Origin: Ferruginibacter sp.
Lineage (GTDB): Bacteria > Bacteroidota > Bacteroidia > Chitinophagales > Chitinophagaceae
Direction of reading: 5' to 3'
Assembly: GCA_025963635.1 (NCBI GenBank)
Contig: JAOQAK010000024.1
Coordinates: 1-64,000 of the forward strand
Length of the DNA: 64,000 nt
Part shown: positions 16,773-26,800 of the stretch, piece by piece
Layout: the number at the start of each line of letters is the position of its first letter
How positions within the stretch are numbered: position 1 is the stretch's first letter
Position numbers and translations under genes: made by a program
The notes under the pieces: generated by a model
The model's input: only the letters and a program-made list of their open reading frames with translations
Database searches by the model: none
Told to the model about the DNA's origin: nothing

Positions 16773-17921
16773 TCATGTTCCTTGAATAATTGCATTTAAT
16801 CGTTCCTGTATATACGATTGGGCGATCCTTTCCTGCTCCAGCCGTTTGTTATTAGCTAATAGAAACTGATATAGATGTTGCTCTTCTGCTGTAAGTGCTG
16901 GCAATAGCTTTTTTCTGTTGGTATTGTCGACTGCATAATGTTGGAATCGGTTATAAGTAACTTCGTCCATTAAAAAACTGGTAGCGGGCGGATAATACTC
17001 CCTGATCATATTCAGCATTTCAAAACCGGCGGCATCCAAATCGAACCAGCAATACAACCGCGTTTTATTAAGCCAGGGAATATGCCTGCTCAGCCTGCTT
17101 TTAAAACCTTCCCCAAATATGACCACCGATTGCGTTACTTTAGGGAAAGTTAAAAAGCACACCTGGTTCTCGATGATAAAAACATTTTTTGGCGTCCAGT
17201 TTAACCATGCCGCGTCTTCCAGTGTAAGCGCGCATTCATCGTATCCCAGGTGCGATTTTAGCTCATCATCCAAAATCCTAATCTGCGTGTATACGCTTAT
17301 CTTTTTCAAATAATATCGTTGGGGAAAATCAGTTGCTGTTAGGTTTTTCTTTTCATCGGGTAGTAGCAGATCCAGTAGTTTTTTTAACAGCCTTTCGTTG
17401 TCTTCGATAAATTTCGTATGTACCGGTATGGGTAGCTCACGCATGTAATAGGGGTGGGGTGGTTCGTTGTTGATAAAATACCGGCATACCTTGATTATGC
17501 TATCCCAATGGTCAACATTATCTAATATAATTGCAGGATTGTTATTTGCCCATTGCGTTAAAGCTGGTAGTTGTTCAACAATCAAATTCCTTGCAGCAAC
17601 GATTTGCTGGTAGGCGGTCGCTTTTCCAACAAAATATAAAAAATCCTCCAGGCCGCTGAAATAGATTTTAGCCGGGACCGATTGCGTGCTGCCATTAATA
17701 TTCCGCTCTTTCCAATCTACCGTGTAACCTTTATATTTTAAAGCTTTGGAGTGTTGATGTAATGGTACCAAATCGTTTTTCCAGTCGCTGAAATTGCTTC
17801 CAGCTACTTGTTTATTGGCAGGTATCACTAAAGGGAATATATTTTCATCCTTCAATTGGGATGAGACCACTTTCAAAAATAATTTTTCAGCCTTGGCCAG
17901 CAATTCTTTGGGCGTTATCAT
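16773..17921 (-). CDS. jetD: Wadjet JetD (Toprim-like nuclease, DUF3322/DUF2220)
   Basis: This 382-residue protein matches JetD, the nuclease subunit of the Wadjet anti-plasmid system. The N-terminal DUF3322 part carries YMRELPIPVHTKFIEDNERL. The DUF2220 Toprim-like part has NVFIIENQVCFLTFP, VVIFGEGF and the metal-binding RLYCWFDLDAAGFEML with the DxD pair. In known systems JetD cuts circular DNA that the JetABC loop extruder has reeled in. Its ATG overlaps the jetC stop by 4 bp. The protein is intact in length and motifs. It is the last gene of a three-gene operon that lacks jetA. Confidence 0.9.
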   Translation of the reverse strand: MITPKELLAKAEKLFLKVVSSQLKDENIFPLVIPANKQVAGSNFSDWKNDLVPLHQHSKALKYKGYTVDWKERNINGSTQSVPAKIYFSGLEDFLYFVGKATAYQQIVAARNLIVEQLPALTQWANNNPAIILDNVDHWDSIIKVCRYFINNEPPHPYYMRELPIPVHTKFIEDNERLLKKLLDLLLPDEKKNLTATDFPQRYYLKKISVYTQIRILDDELKSHLGYDECALTLEDAAWLNWTPKNVFIIENQVCFLTFPKVTQSVVIFGEGFKSRLSRHIPWLNKTRLYCWFDLDAAGFEMLNMIREYYPPATSFLMDEVTYNRFQHYAVDNTNRKKLLPALTAEEQHLYQFLLANNKRLEQERIAQSYIQERLNAIIQGT

Positions 17922-20900
17922 TGCGTAATTTCAGCTAATTGTTTTAAGGCTTCCTTCTTTTCATAGTATTCATCCATTGTAAGGTTGTACACAATCGAAT
18001 GCTTCTTGTTTTTGATCTCTACAAAATGAACGGCATGAATATAGGGCTCGGCAATGTTAATTTTATCCAGTGGAGTTACTACTAATATCTGCAAATTTAG
18101 CTGGGCACAAAATTCCATCAGGAACTGGCTCTTTTCCGGATCGAGTTTACTAAAAGCCTCATCCACCGTTATAAACCGCAGGCTTTTGTATTGTTTGCCC
18201 GGTTGAAAAATACCAAACTGGTGGGCAATGGCAGCACCCAAAATAGCATAGGTGAATTGCGCTTTTTGTCCGCCCGAGTAGCTGGCAGTGTTATCATGGT
18301 ATTGCCCTGCTTTATTTTCAACAACAGAGTATTCCCTGGCACTAAAGGTAAGCCAGTTGCGTATGTCGGTTACTTTTTTTCGCCAGGCTTCTTCCTTTTG
18401 CAGTTCCGTTACCAGGTCCTTTATTTTATTAAAAACACCTTCGCGGTAAGCATCATCTTTATGTGTGGCTAACTCTAGTGCATTGGGGATAGTGGCACTC
18501 AATTGATCCTTAAACAATTTTATTTCCTGCTCCTTAGTGAGCCTGCACTCCAGTTGCAGGTAAGTATCGGGGTCTTTATTGAAAGTGATCTTTTTCAGCG
18601 GCACATTCAATTCTTCAATTACATCCTTTATTTTTTCTTCTTCTGTAAACAGCCAGGTCCGGTAATTGGTAAGTGCATCCAGCATACTTTTATCCATATA
18701 ATCTTTAAAGCGTCGCTTATGCTCTACCAGCCGCTGGTTGCGAATGGTATTATATAAGTCTTCCAATTCTTCCAGGCTGGTAAGGCTGGCGCTGATATTC
18801 ATCACATCCCCACTCCAGTCGGGGAAGGCTGTCAAAATTTTTTCGTTGGGATGTATAAATGCATTTACCAGTGAAATCGTTGCCAATTTTATTTTACTCT
18901 CTTCATCATTGGCGGCTGCAAGCCTGTTTTTTACGGATGCGGTCAATACCTTTTTCAATGTTTCCATTTGCCCGAGTGTTTCAGGTACGGTATTGTTTAT
19001 TTTTTCTGTGCCGGCAAAATGTTCGATTGCCGCACTACCTTCATCAGTCAATTCATCAAACCTGATATTTATCTTACGCTGGTTCTTCTGAATCAGGTCA
19101 TTGTCCAGCTTGCTGATTGCCCTGATTATTTCATCTTTTAATTTGCGTTTTACGGCCAGTTCTTTATCTACGGTTTCCAATTGATCGGAGATCGTTTGGT
19201 ATTTATCAGATGACTTTTTAAGGTCCTCGATTTGCCGGCTCAGTGATTCAATTTTGGTGGCATGCTGTTGCCAATGGATCTCGTTATAAGATTTTACTTC
19301 GGCAATTAAGGTGATCCAATGTCTCTTATTTTCCAGCCCCTTGATTTTGTGATCTAACTCGCCCAACTGCTCAAACAAACCCTCCTGCATCTTTTCGAGC
19401 CTGTATTTTTCCTGCTGCAGCAACTGGTCTGTTTCTTTATTTTCCCAGCCCAGCGTGTAGTTTAATTTGCTCCATTTGTGGGGCCGGTCATCCTTTTCGT
19501 GGCGGTTTTTATTTCGGATAAGCCCGTTTGATGTCACCGCCTTCTGTGAGCCATAGAATACTTCCAGATTATCCGTACAGTGATAATTAAACCGCTCTCC
19601 CAATTGTTGCTCTATCCATTTGGTGTATATACCGGCCTCTTTAATTTCCAGTTTGTTCACCAAAGCATTATCATCCGTGGGCCAGCGGAAGATTGAGTCT
19701 ACTTGCCGCCTATCGATCCTTTGGTATACCAGTCGCGCCTGCAAATTATTGGTATGCACAAATTGATTTACCTGTAGATTGTATTTTTCAGGCACTATCA
19801 ATTGCAAAGCAAAGTTGTTCAATACTCTTTCAATGGCATCTTCCCAATGTAAGGCGCCTGCCTTCACTTTGATTAACTCTCCGGCAAATGGCAGCTCGCT
19901 CTCGCCTGTTTCAAGCAGGTCGAGCAATCGCTTACGTACATCGATCAGTTGCTGCGGTATGCGGTTCTTCCTGCTTAACAAAGAAGTAATGCTGCGCTGT
20001 AACTGATCTATTTGAAGCTCAGTCTTTTCCTTTTCAGCTTTACTGGTAAATTTTAGCTGTAGCAGTTCTTCATACTCCTGGTGCAGGGAAACCTGCAGTT
20101 GATCAACTTTTTTATGGTTTTCACGAAAGCTGGGCTCGTCCAGGTCCGTGTGCAAGCCAAGTTTTGCCGCCAGGTTACTATAGTCTTGTGCATGACTTTT
20201 CTTGGTATCCCGTTCTTTTGTTTCAGCAATCTTGTCCTTGTTTAGCAATTGGATCTGCCCGTCAATATTTAAGGCTGCTTTTTGAGCGATCAACTGTTTT
20301 TGTTCCTGCTCAATGCGGCCGATCGCTTCTTCTGCAATTATTTGCTCAATGGTGGCATCGTCTATTTCTTTTTCTATTTGCCTGATATGGATATCTAATA
20401 AATTGTATTCAATTTTATCCAAAAAAGATGGCAGCTGATCCTGTATTAACCGCAAATGCATAAGATTGGTTTCTGCCAAGTCGAGCTGATTCTTGTTAGC
20501 TATCACCGGCTCCAGCAATGCCAGCTGCCGCTCATCTTTCTGTATGGCTTTATGGCTTATCAACAGGTCGCTGTAATGGTCGTGCAGGCTTTTGAATTGC
20601 TCCTCCGCATCCGGCTCTTCCAACATTTGGTGGCGGATAAATTGAGTGAGGTCACCCAGTACTTTTATGCCAACAGTTTGGTTGAAGAGCGACAACGCCT
20701 TTTCCTTTAACCCAAAAAGATCGGTAAACCTGGCGGCATATTCTTTAAAGCTATCATACAGGTCCGTTTTCGGAAATTGCCTGGTCAATTTCTTTTTCCA
20801 GTCGCCCTTAATATCAAAATGCCCCGTGCCAAAATGCTCGTTGATATTTAATGGATAGGGCGCCACAATAAATACTTTCTTTAACATGCCACCACTAAAC

Positions 20901-21316
20901 CAGCGCACCTGCACCAAAGTAATGGTATGCTGTGTGCCCGCATTTTGAAAGCAAGCCAGTAAAACAGAGTAGGGGTTGTCGGCCTTGTACCTCAATTGTT
21001 CGGTGCTCGACCTGCTTTCCGATTCCAGGTAGGTTTTTCCGAAATGGCCCCAAAAATAGGAGTTCTCGTCTCGTTCCTTTTTGCTTTCTGCCCCGGAAGA
21101 TTGGTTGTAAAATCGCTTGCCAACAGGTACTAACAAAGTAAGCAATGCATCAATTAAGGTGGTTTTGCCGCTGCCGTTGGCGCCGGTGAGCAGGGAGGTT
21201 TGCCCGTTCGTTTGCAGTTTATATACCTTGCCGTGAAACGTGCCCCAGTTAAATACTTCCATATACCGCAACCGGTAACCGCCTTCCGAATTATTGTTGT
21301 TGAATAGTGTCGACAT
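17918..21316 (-). CDS. jetC: Wadjet JetC (SMC/MukB-like ATPase)
   Basis: This 1132-residue SMC-like protein has an N-terminal Walker A (SLLTGANGSGKTTLIDAL) followed by a long coiled-coil region of about residues 290-960 with a hinge-like break (LPFAGELIKVKAGALHWEDA). The C-terminal head shows the ABC signature YSGGQKAQFTYAILGA and Walker B with FITVDEAFSKLDPEKS. JetC is the motor of the Wadjet loop extruder that senses circular plasmids. Motor parts look intact. Its start overlaps the jetB end by 26 bp. An internal Met (EVFNWGTFHG) 18 codons later is an alternative start. No premature stop was found. Confidence 0.92.
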   Translation of the reverse strand: MSTLFNNNNSEGGYRLRYMEVFNWGTFHGKVYKLQTNGQTSLLTGANGSGKTTLIDALLTLLVPVGKRFYNQSSGAESKKERDENSYFWGHFGKTYLESESRSSTEQLRYKADNPYSVLLACFQNAGTQHTITLVQVRWFSGGMLKKVFIVAPYPLNINEHFGTGHFDIKGDWKKKLTRQFPKTDLYDSFKEYAARFTDLFGLKEKALSLFNQTVGIKVLGDLTQFIRHQMLEEPDAEEQFKSLHDHYSDLLISHKAIQKDERQLALLEPVIANKNQLDLAETNLMHLRLIQDQLPSFLDKIEYNLLDIHIRQIEKEIDDATIEQIIAEEAIGRIEQEQKQLIAQKAALNIDGQIQLLNKDKIAETKERDTKKSHAQDYSNLAAKLGLHTDLDEPSFRENHKKVDQLQVSLHQEYEELLQLKFTSKAEKEKTELQIDQLQRSITSLLSRKNRIPQQLIDVRKRLLDLLETGESELPFAGELIKVKAGALHWEDAIERVLNNFALQLIVPEKYNLQVNQFVHTNNLQARLVYQRIDRRQVDSIFRWPTDDNALVNKLEIKEAGIYTKWIEQQLGERFNYHCTDNLEVFYGSQKAVTSNGLIRNKNRHEKDDRPHKWSKLNYTLGWENKETDQLLQQEKYRLEKMQEGLFEQLGELDHKIKGLENKRHWITLIAEVKSYNEIHWQQHATKIESLSRQIEDLKKSSDKYQTISDQLETVDKELAVKRKLKDEIIRAISKLDNDLIQKNQRKINIRFDELTDEGSAAIEHFAGTEKINNTVPETLGQMETLKKVLTASVKNRLAAANDEESKIKLATISLVNAFIHPNEKILTAFPDWSGDVMNISASLTSLEELEDLYNTIRNQRLVEHKRRFKDYMDKSMLDALTNYRTWLFTEEEKIKDVIEELNVPLKKITFNKDPDTYLQLECRLTKEQEIKLFKDQLSATIPNALELATHKDDAYREGVFNKIKDLVTELQKEEAWRKKVTDIRNWLTFSAREYSVVENKAGQYHDNTASYSGGQKAQFTYAILGAAIAHQFGIFQPGKQYKSLRFITVDEAFSKLDPEKSQFLMEFCAQLNLQILVVTPLDKINIAEPYIHAVHFVEIKNKKHSIVYNLTMDEYYEKKEALKQLAEITQ

Positions 21317-21890
21317 ATGTTTTTAGCTTGTTCCTTATTTGTTCCATTTTATCGTTATCCACCAGTGATTTGATGATTCTTTTTACTTCGTATTGATTGT
21401 TGTCCCTATTAACCGGGTCTTCGCGTGTGAGTTTTAATATCCCGATATTTTTAAGCGTATTAATAGGTGTGGCCAGTTCTTTCCAAAGCTTGCTTCTATT
21501 GGTTTGTTCCTTATAAAAAAGTTCAATTCGCTCTTTTATATCTTTTTGCGTAAGGAACAATTTGGTGCCTTCCGTTTTGATGTCAAACTCTTCCAGCGTC
21601 TCCCGCAGTATTACGCAGAGCAGGGTGGTTTCATAATTCATTGTTTGCTTGCGCATTAACCTGGGCAATGGATTTTCATCGGAGTCGTCCGCTTCCGGTT
21701 GCACTATCCTGGCATAGCCGTCTGCTTCATTGATCAATAGCTGTATCCCTATCTTGGTAAAATATTCTTGTATACTGGTTTGCCAGGATTGCAGATCACG
21801 CCAAAGATTTTTTTCATCGGCATATACCGGTCCCTGAAGTAGTTTTATGATCACATGGGCGTAGATAGATCTTGTATTCGTGTTTTCCAT
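21291..21890 (-). CDS. jetB: Wadjet JetB (DUF4194, MukE-like subunit)
   Basis: This 199-residue protein starts at ATG 21890 (MENTNTRSIYAHVIIKLLQG). The open frame extends to 21944 but without a better start. It fits DUF4194/JetB, with GPVYADEKNLWRDLQSW, IGIQLLINEADGYARIVQ and a winged-helix-like C-terminal part (LWKELATPINTLKNIGIL). JetB is the MukE-like protein that bridges the kleisin JetA and the motor JetC. Here jetB is the first gene of the operon. The divergent sigma gene begins only 141 bp away, so no jetA (normally first) is present in the window. Confidence 0.88.
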   Translation of the reverse strand: MENTNTRSIYAHVIIKLLQGPVYADEKNLWRDLQSWQTSIQEYFTKIGIQLLINEADGYARIVQPEADDSDENPLPRLMRKQTMNYETTLLCVILRETLEEFDIKTEGTKLFLTQKDIKERIELFYKEQTNRSKLWKELATPINTLKNIGILKLTREDPVNRDNNQYEVKRIIKSLVDNDKMEQIRNKLKTYVDTIQQQ

Positions 21891-21967
21891 CCCCCACGCT
21901 GAATGGCATTCTTTTCGAAATAAAATAAAACGCTTATCTGCCAATTTGTTAACTATTCCTTAACCAT

Positions 21968-21984
21968 CACGTAATACACGTAAT
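21968..21984. repeat. Tandem CACGTAAT repeat in divergent jetB/sigma gap
   Basis: CACGTAAT at 21968-21975 is followed directly by ACACGTAAT at 21976-21984, within the 141 bp between jetB and the ECF sigma gene. It could be a regulator site in a shared promoter region. Two short copies can also arise by chance. Confidence 0.3.
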
Positions 21985-22031
21985 GCAATTTGCAGGAAAT
22001 TAAGATACTGAATTAACTGCGATTCATTAAG

Positions 22032-22574
22032 ATGGAATTAAATTCTGCAATACAAAACGGAACTGAAAAAGATTTCACAATAGCTTACAATCTTTACCAT
22101 GTAAAGCTGTACCGATATTTCTTAAAAAAAACAAAGTCTGAAGAAGTGTCGATTGAATTGGTACAAATTGTTTTTATAAAACTTTGGAAGTTCAGGCATA
22201 CCATTTCTGAAGATTTTTCTTTTGACACCCAACTTTTTAATATTGCCCGTACCTGTTTCATTGATTTTATCCGACAAAAATCCATTCAACGAAGCAGAAC
22301 GTTCAACTTAAACGATCTCCCCGATCTTTCGCTAACTATAGCACCTGATACAACTTTTGAAGCAACGAATTATTTTGATAATATAACTCGGTCTTTACCG
22401 CCTGCTCGTAAAAAAGTTTTTATACTTAGCCGTATACAAGGTCTGTCTTACAAAGAAATTGCTGGCCATCTATCCATTTCCATCAATACAGTAGAAGATC
22501 ATATGTCAAAAGCCATCCGGCAAATAAAAACCATCACTTCTATTTTCGTCTTCTTTTATTTCGCCCTGTATTAA
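22032..22574 (+). CDS. ECF-type RNA polymerase sigma-70 factor
   Basis: This 180-residue ECF sigma factor shows region 2 (IAYNLYHVKLYRYFLKK, then VQIVFIKLWKFRH and FDTQLFNIARTCFIDFIR) and region 4 (LPPARKKVFILSRIQGLSYK, then EIAGHLSISINTVEDHMSKA). It belongs to the Bacteroidota family that pairs with a FecR anti-sigma factor. Such a pair turns on the linked SusC/SusD transporter when its substrate is present. The anti-sigma gene starts 66 bp downstream, and the transporter follows. The sequence is complete. Confidence 0.93.
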   Translation: MELNSAIQNGTEKDFTIAYNLYHVKLYRYFLKKTKSEEVSIELVQIVFIKLWKFRHTISEDFSFDTQLFNIARTCFIDFIRQKSIQRSRTFNLNDLPDLSLTIAPDTTFEATNYFDNITRSLPPARKKVFILSRIQGLSYKEIAGHLSISINTVEDHMSKAIRQIKTITSIFVFFYFALY

Positions 22575-22640
22575 GTAAATGTTAAGGGCAGTGGTAAGGA
22601 TCTTTTACCAACGTATTCATTTCAGGAGTAAATATTTTAA

Positions 22641-23735
22641 ATGCAAATTTCGCAAGAGCTAATCAATCGTTTTTTTTTAAATGAATGTTCTTCAGATGAA
22701 GTGGATTTGGTAACTAAATATTTCTCTGCAAATAAAGACGCGTTTGAAAAATATATGGGTAAAGCGGAATGGGATATTATTGATACCGGTGAAGATTTAG
22801 ATACTGAACAATCAAAAATATTACTTGTTTCGCTGAGACAACAATTGTTCAACAAGCGAAAGGTGGGTTTGTTTGCAATGAATCATATTCCCTTCAAAGC
22901 TATCCTGGCTGCGGCTTCCGTGATACTATTGATCGCAAGCGCATGGTGGTTTACCGCAAAAAGCAATATAGGAAAAAATGGTGTACCCACAGGTGACCAG
23001 GCCGTTCTTGTTCGGCATAATGAGCCGGGGCTTAACTGGCTTGTTGTAAGAAATACTGGAAAAAATGCACGTGTTCTCAAATTAGGGGATGGCTCTGTGG
23101 TTACCCTATTTAAAAATTCTATTCTTAGATATCCTGATCCTTTTGCAAGTAATATAAGAGCAATCGAATTGAATGGAGATGCCTTTTTTCAAGTAGCCAA
23201 AAATAAGCTTAAACCATTCATTGTTTACGCTGGCAACTTATCAACAACAGCTTTAGGCACTTCGTTTAGAATTACTGCTTTTGATGAAGGAAAGTTGGGG
23301 ATTACTATAAAATTACTAACAGGAAAAGTGGTGGTTAAATCCGTCGATGCAGCGGCCAAATGGAAAAAAGATCGCTTTATGCTCCCGGGTGATTTGCTTA
23401 CTTACAATACCCCTACCGCGGCTGTATTGGTTACGAGGTCTGCTCCAAAAAATGAAACCATTGCAAATATTTCACGAAAACTGCAAAGGGATATTGCAGG
23501 CAGCGAGCTGCGGTTTAACAGCACTCCTCTGAATGAAGTAATAAATTCCATAGCAACTTTGCATCACATTAAAATAAACTACAGCGATGCTGATCTGCAG
23601 GGCATGAATTTTACGGGTATTATTAAAGAGTATGATGATGTACAGACCATACTCAAAATGATTGCCCAAATGAATGAACTGCAGGTAAATCAGTTACCGG
23701 AAGGGTTCACTTTAAGCAGCCTGCAAAAGAAATAA
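22641..23735 (+). CDS. FecR-family anti-sigma factor
   Basis: This 364-residue protein has a cytoplasmic N-terminal part (about 1-75, with FFLNECSSDEVDLVTKYF) and one membrane span at about 76-95 (FKAILAAASVILLIASAWWF). A periplasmic FecR domain follows (VLKLGDGSVVTLFKNSILRY, then LSTTALGTSFRITAF). The C-terminal DUF4974/STN-like domain reads LNEVINSIATLHHIKINYSD. It is expected to hold the sigma factor at 22032 inactive until the outer-membrane transporter reports substrate. In the SusC genes here I see no N-terminal STN extension to pass that signal, so the signal route is unclear. Confidence 0.92.
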   Translation: MQISQELINRFFLNECSSDEVDLVTKYFSANKDAFEKYMGKAEWDIIDTGEDLDTEQSKILLVSLRQQLFNKRKVGLFAMNHIPFKAILAAASVILLIASAWWFTAKSNIGKNGVPTGDQAVLVRHNEPGLNWLVVRNTGKNARVLKLGDGSVVTLFKNSILRYPDPFASNIRAIELNGDAFFQVAKNKLKPFIVYAGNLSTTALGTSFRITAFDEGKLGITIKLLTGKVVVKSVDAAAKWKKDRFMLPGDLLTYNTPTAAVLVTRSAPKNETIANISRKLQRDIAGSELRFNSTPLNEVINSIATLHHIKINYSDADLQGMNFTGIIKEYDDVQTILKMIAQMNELQVNQLPEGFTLSSLQKK

Positions 23736-23761
23736 CAATCACGCGTTATACACCAACTTAA

Positions 23762-23781
23762 TACACTGTAGTATAAGTGTA
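23762..23781. promoter_or_regulatory. Inverted repeat before susC
   Basis: TACACT (23762-23767) and AGTGTA (23776-23781) flank an 8-nt centre in the 79-bp gap between fecR and the first susC. It may be an operator or a hairpin that adjusts read-through from the regulator genes into the transporter. The arms are short and no known motif was recognised. Confidence 0.3.
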
Positions 23782-23814
23782 CAGACAAATTATTGCAAAA
23801 ATCAACACTAAATT

Positions 23815-26800
23815 ATGAAACAAAATTTAAGCGAACAGTTAAGAAAGGTTTTAAAAAAACGATTGCCGTTTGTATTTTTAATCCTCTGTTGCCAGGCCTT
23901 AAGCGCCCAGCAAATCGCTGTTGTAAAGGGTACCGTTATGAATGATAGCAATGAAATTTTGCCAGGCGTTACGATAAAAGTTACTGCGTTAAATGGCAAA
24001 AGGGATTACTCAAATATGACCGATGAGAATGGTGTTTTTATATTCAATAATTTAGGGAGCGGTAGGTTGTATAATTTTTCGGTGTCCTTCATTGGATACG
24101 AAACCAGCATTATCAAAAATTACCTGGTTAAGCAGGGTGAAAATAACACCCTGTTGGTTAAACTAAAACAAACGAACACTTCATTACAGGAGGTAGTAGT
24201 AACTGCGTTGGGGATTAAGAGAGAGGAGAAATCACTGGGTTATGCTGCCCAAACCGTAACTGAAAACACTGTAAAGGATGCAAAAACAAACAACTGGGTA
24301 AACTCTTTGTCTGGTAAAGTTGCGGGGCTTAATATACAAGGTACCGGTGCAGGCCCAATGGGCTCGTCCCGCATTACCCTGCGTGGAGAAAATTCATTAA
24401 ATCTCGACAATAACCAGGCACTGATTGTACTTGATGGTGTGCCGATCAGTAGCAAGATTACCGGCACAGGATATAACTCACATCTTTCCACTGACAGCCC
24501 TGTTGATTTTGGTTCAGCAGTATCAGATATCAACCCGGATGATATTGCCTCCATTACGGTTTTAAAAGGTCCCGGAGCCACAGCATTGTATGGAAGCCGT
24601 GCCGCAGGGGGAGCCCTCATTATTACAACAAAAAACGGTAGCAGAAAGGATAAGGGGCTGGGCATTACTTATAACACGAATATAAGTATGGACCAGGTAA
24701 ATCGATGGCCTGACTACCAGTACGAATACGGAGAGGGCAGAACAAGTGCATACTATTCTTATGGCGATAGCCCCGATGGCATTAATACCAGTACAGGTGT
24801 TGCGGCCGGTAGAGCCTGGGGCCCTAAATTTAAAGGGCAGTCTTATTTTCAATACGATCCAACTACTGCGGATAACTTAGCAACTAGCCGAACACCATGG
24901 GTGGCAGATCCTGACTACATCAAAGGCTTCTTTCAAACCGGGTTAACTTTTTCAAACAGCGTTTCCGTTGAAGGAGGCACTGACAAAGGATCGGCGCGTT
25001 TATCTGTTTCTCATCTCAAGAATACATGGATCATACCGAATACAGGATATGAACGGTTAACAGCTGCTTTGTCGGTAAATCAAAAAGTGACTGATAAATT
25101 AAAGATCAACGGCAAAGTGACTTACACCAATAAAACAAGCAACAACCTTCCTTCTGCGGGGTACAACAACCAGACGTTGATGTACTTTCTGATTATCGGA
25201 ACCGCTCCCAATATCAGGCCCGACTGGTTTAAACCATACTGGCAGCCCGGGCTGGTTGGAATAAAACAAAAAAATCCATTTAACCCTGGCCCTGATAATC
25301 CTTACCTGGATATTTATGAGAACATCAATAAAATGAACAAGCATGGCGTGGTTGGTACACTTTCCGCTAATTACGAAATAAGTAAGAAAATGGAATTTAT
25401 GATTCGTTCCGGTGTAGATATGTCGTTTGAATTTCGTTCGCAGCAACGCCCCTATAGCATGACCAAATTTCCCCAGGGAAATTACAGGGAACAGAATGTT
25501 TTCAACTACGAGGTCAATACGGATGCCTTGCTTACTTTCAAGGATAATATTACCAGTAAAATAAAATATAGTATTTCGGCAGGTGCCAATATAATGAAGC
25601 AAACTTATGATTTTGCAGGGTTATATGCTGAACGGCTTGCACAGCCGGGCATTTATCAAATATCCAATAGTTTAGACCAGGCTGTCGCTGATCCGCAAAA
25701 ATCATCAAAAGCGATCAACAGTGTTTATGCCACTTCGCAGTGGTCGTACATGGAAAAAGTTTTTTTAGATGTAACGGGCCGAAATGACTGGAGTAGTACA
25801 TTGCCTTTTAGCAACAATTCCTTCTTTTATCCATCCGTTAGCACCAGTTTTTTACTCAGTGATCTTTTTAATTTACCGGCACAGATTTCATTTGCAAAGT
25901 TCAGGTTATCCTGGGCACAGGTGGGCAACGATACAAGGCCTTACCAAACCTCTAAATATTATGATAGGATTTACGGTAACAGTTTTACCAATCCTGGCAC
26001 CTTATTCAATCCGGGACTAAAACCTGAAATCATTTCCAGCTACGAATCAGGACTGGATATCAGGTTTCTTAAAAGCCGGGTGTCTGTGGATCTAGCAGTT
26101 TACCAAAATAAAAGCCGCAATCAAATCATCGCTATTCCTTTAGATCCCACCTCAGGATATTCCAGTGCATTAATAAATGCAGGTTTGATTGAAAGCAAGG
26201 GTGTTGAACTGCAGCTAAAAGGTACACCACTCTTAACCAAAAATTTCAAATGGTCTTCTACGCTGAACTGGAGCATCAACAGAAGTTATGTACGTGAACT
26301 CGCCAGTGGCATTACCAGCCAGGTAATCTACAGCCATAGTGGCAATGTAACCATTGAGGCAAGGGTTGGTGGAAGAATGGGAGATATGTATGGAAGAGGG
26401 TTTCAACGCTCACCTGACGGTGAAATTATTTACAATTCCACCGGGTTGCCTGCAACCCTTGATACCAAAACGAAGGTTTGGGGAAATGCCTTTGCAGATT
26501 GGAAGGCAGGGCTGATGAATGAATTTACTTACAAAAATTGGAGAGTGAGTATTCTTTTTGATTACCAGAAAGGAGGAAGTATGTTCTCACAAACCAACCA
26601 TAAATCTAATACGTTGGGTAAAACAAATGTAACGTTACCGGGACGGGATGACGGTATTATAGGAGATGGTGTTGTCTACAATTCGGCAACGGGTAAGTAT
26701 ACTCCTAACACAGTTAAAGTTTCCGCGGATAGCTATTATGAAACAGTGTATGCCATCAACAATGCGGAAATGAATGTATTTGATGCCACTTATCTAAAAT

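Noticed and set aside
21891..21944. Possible tail of jetA in the extension before jetB
   Set aside because: None of the three frames gives recognisable JetA sequence, and the stretch is too short to judge.
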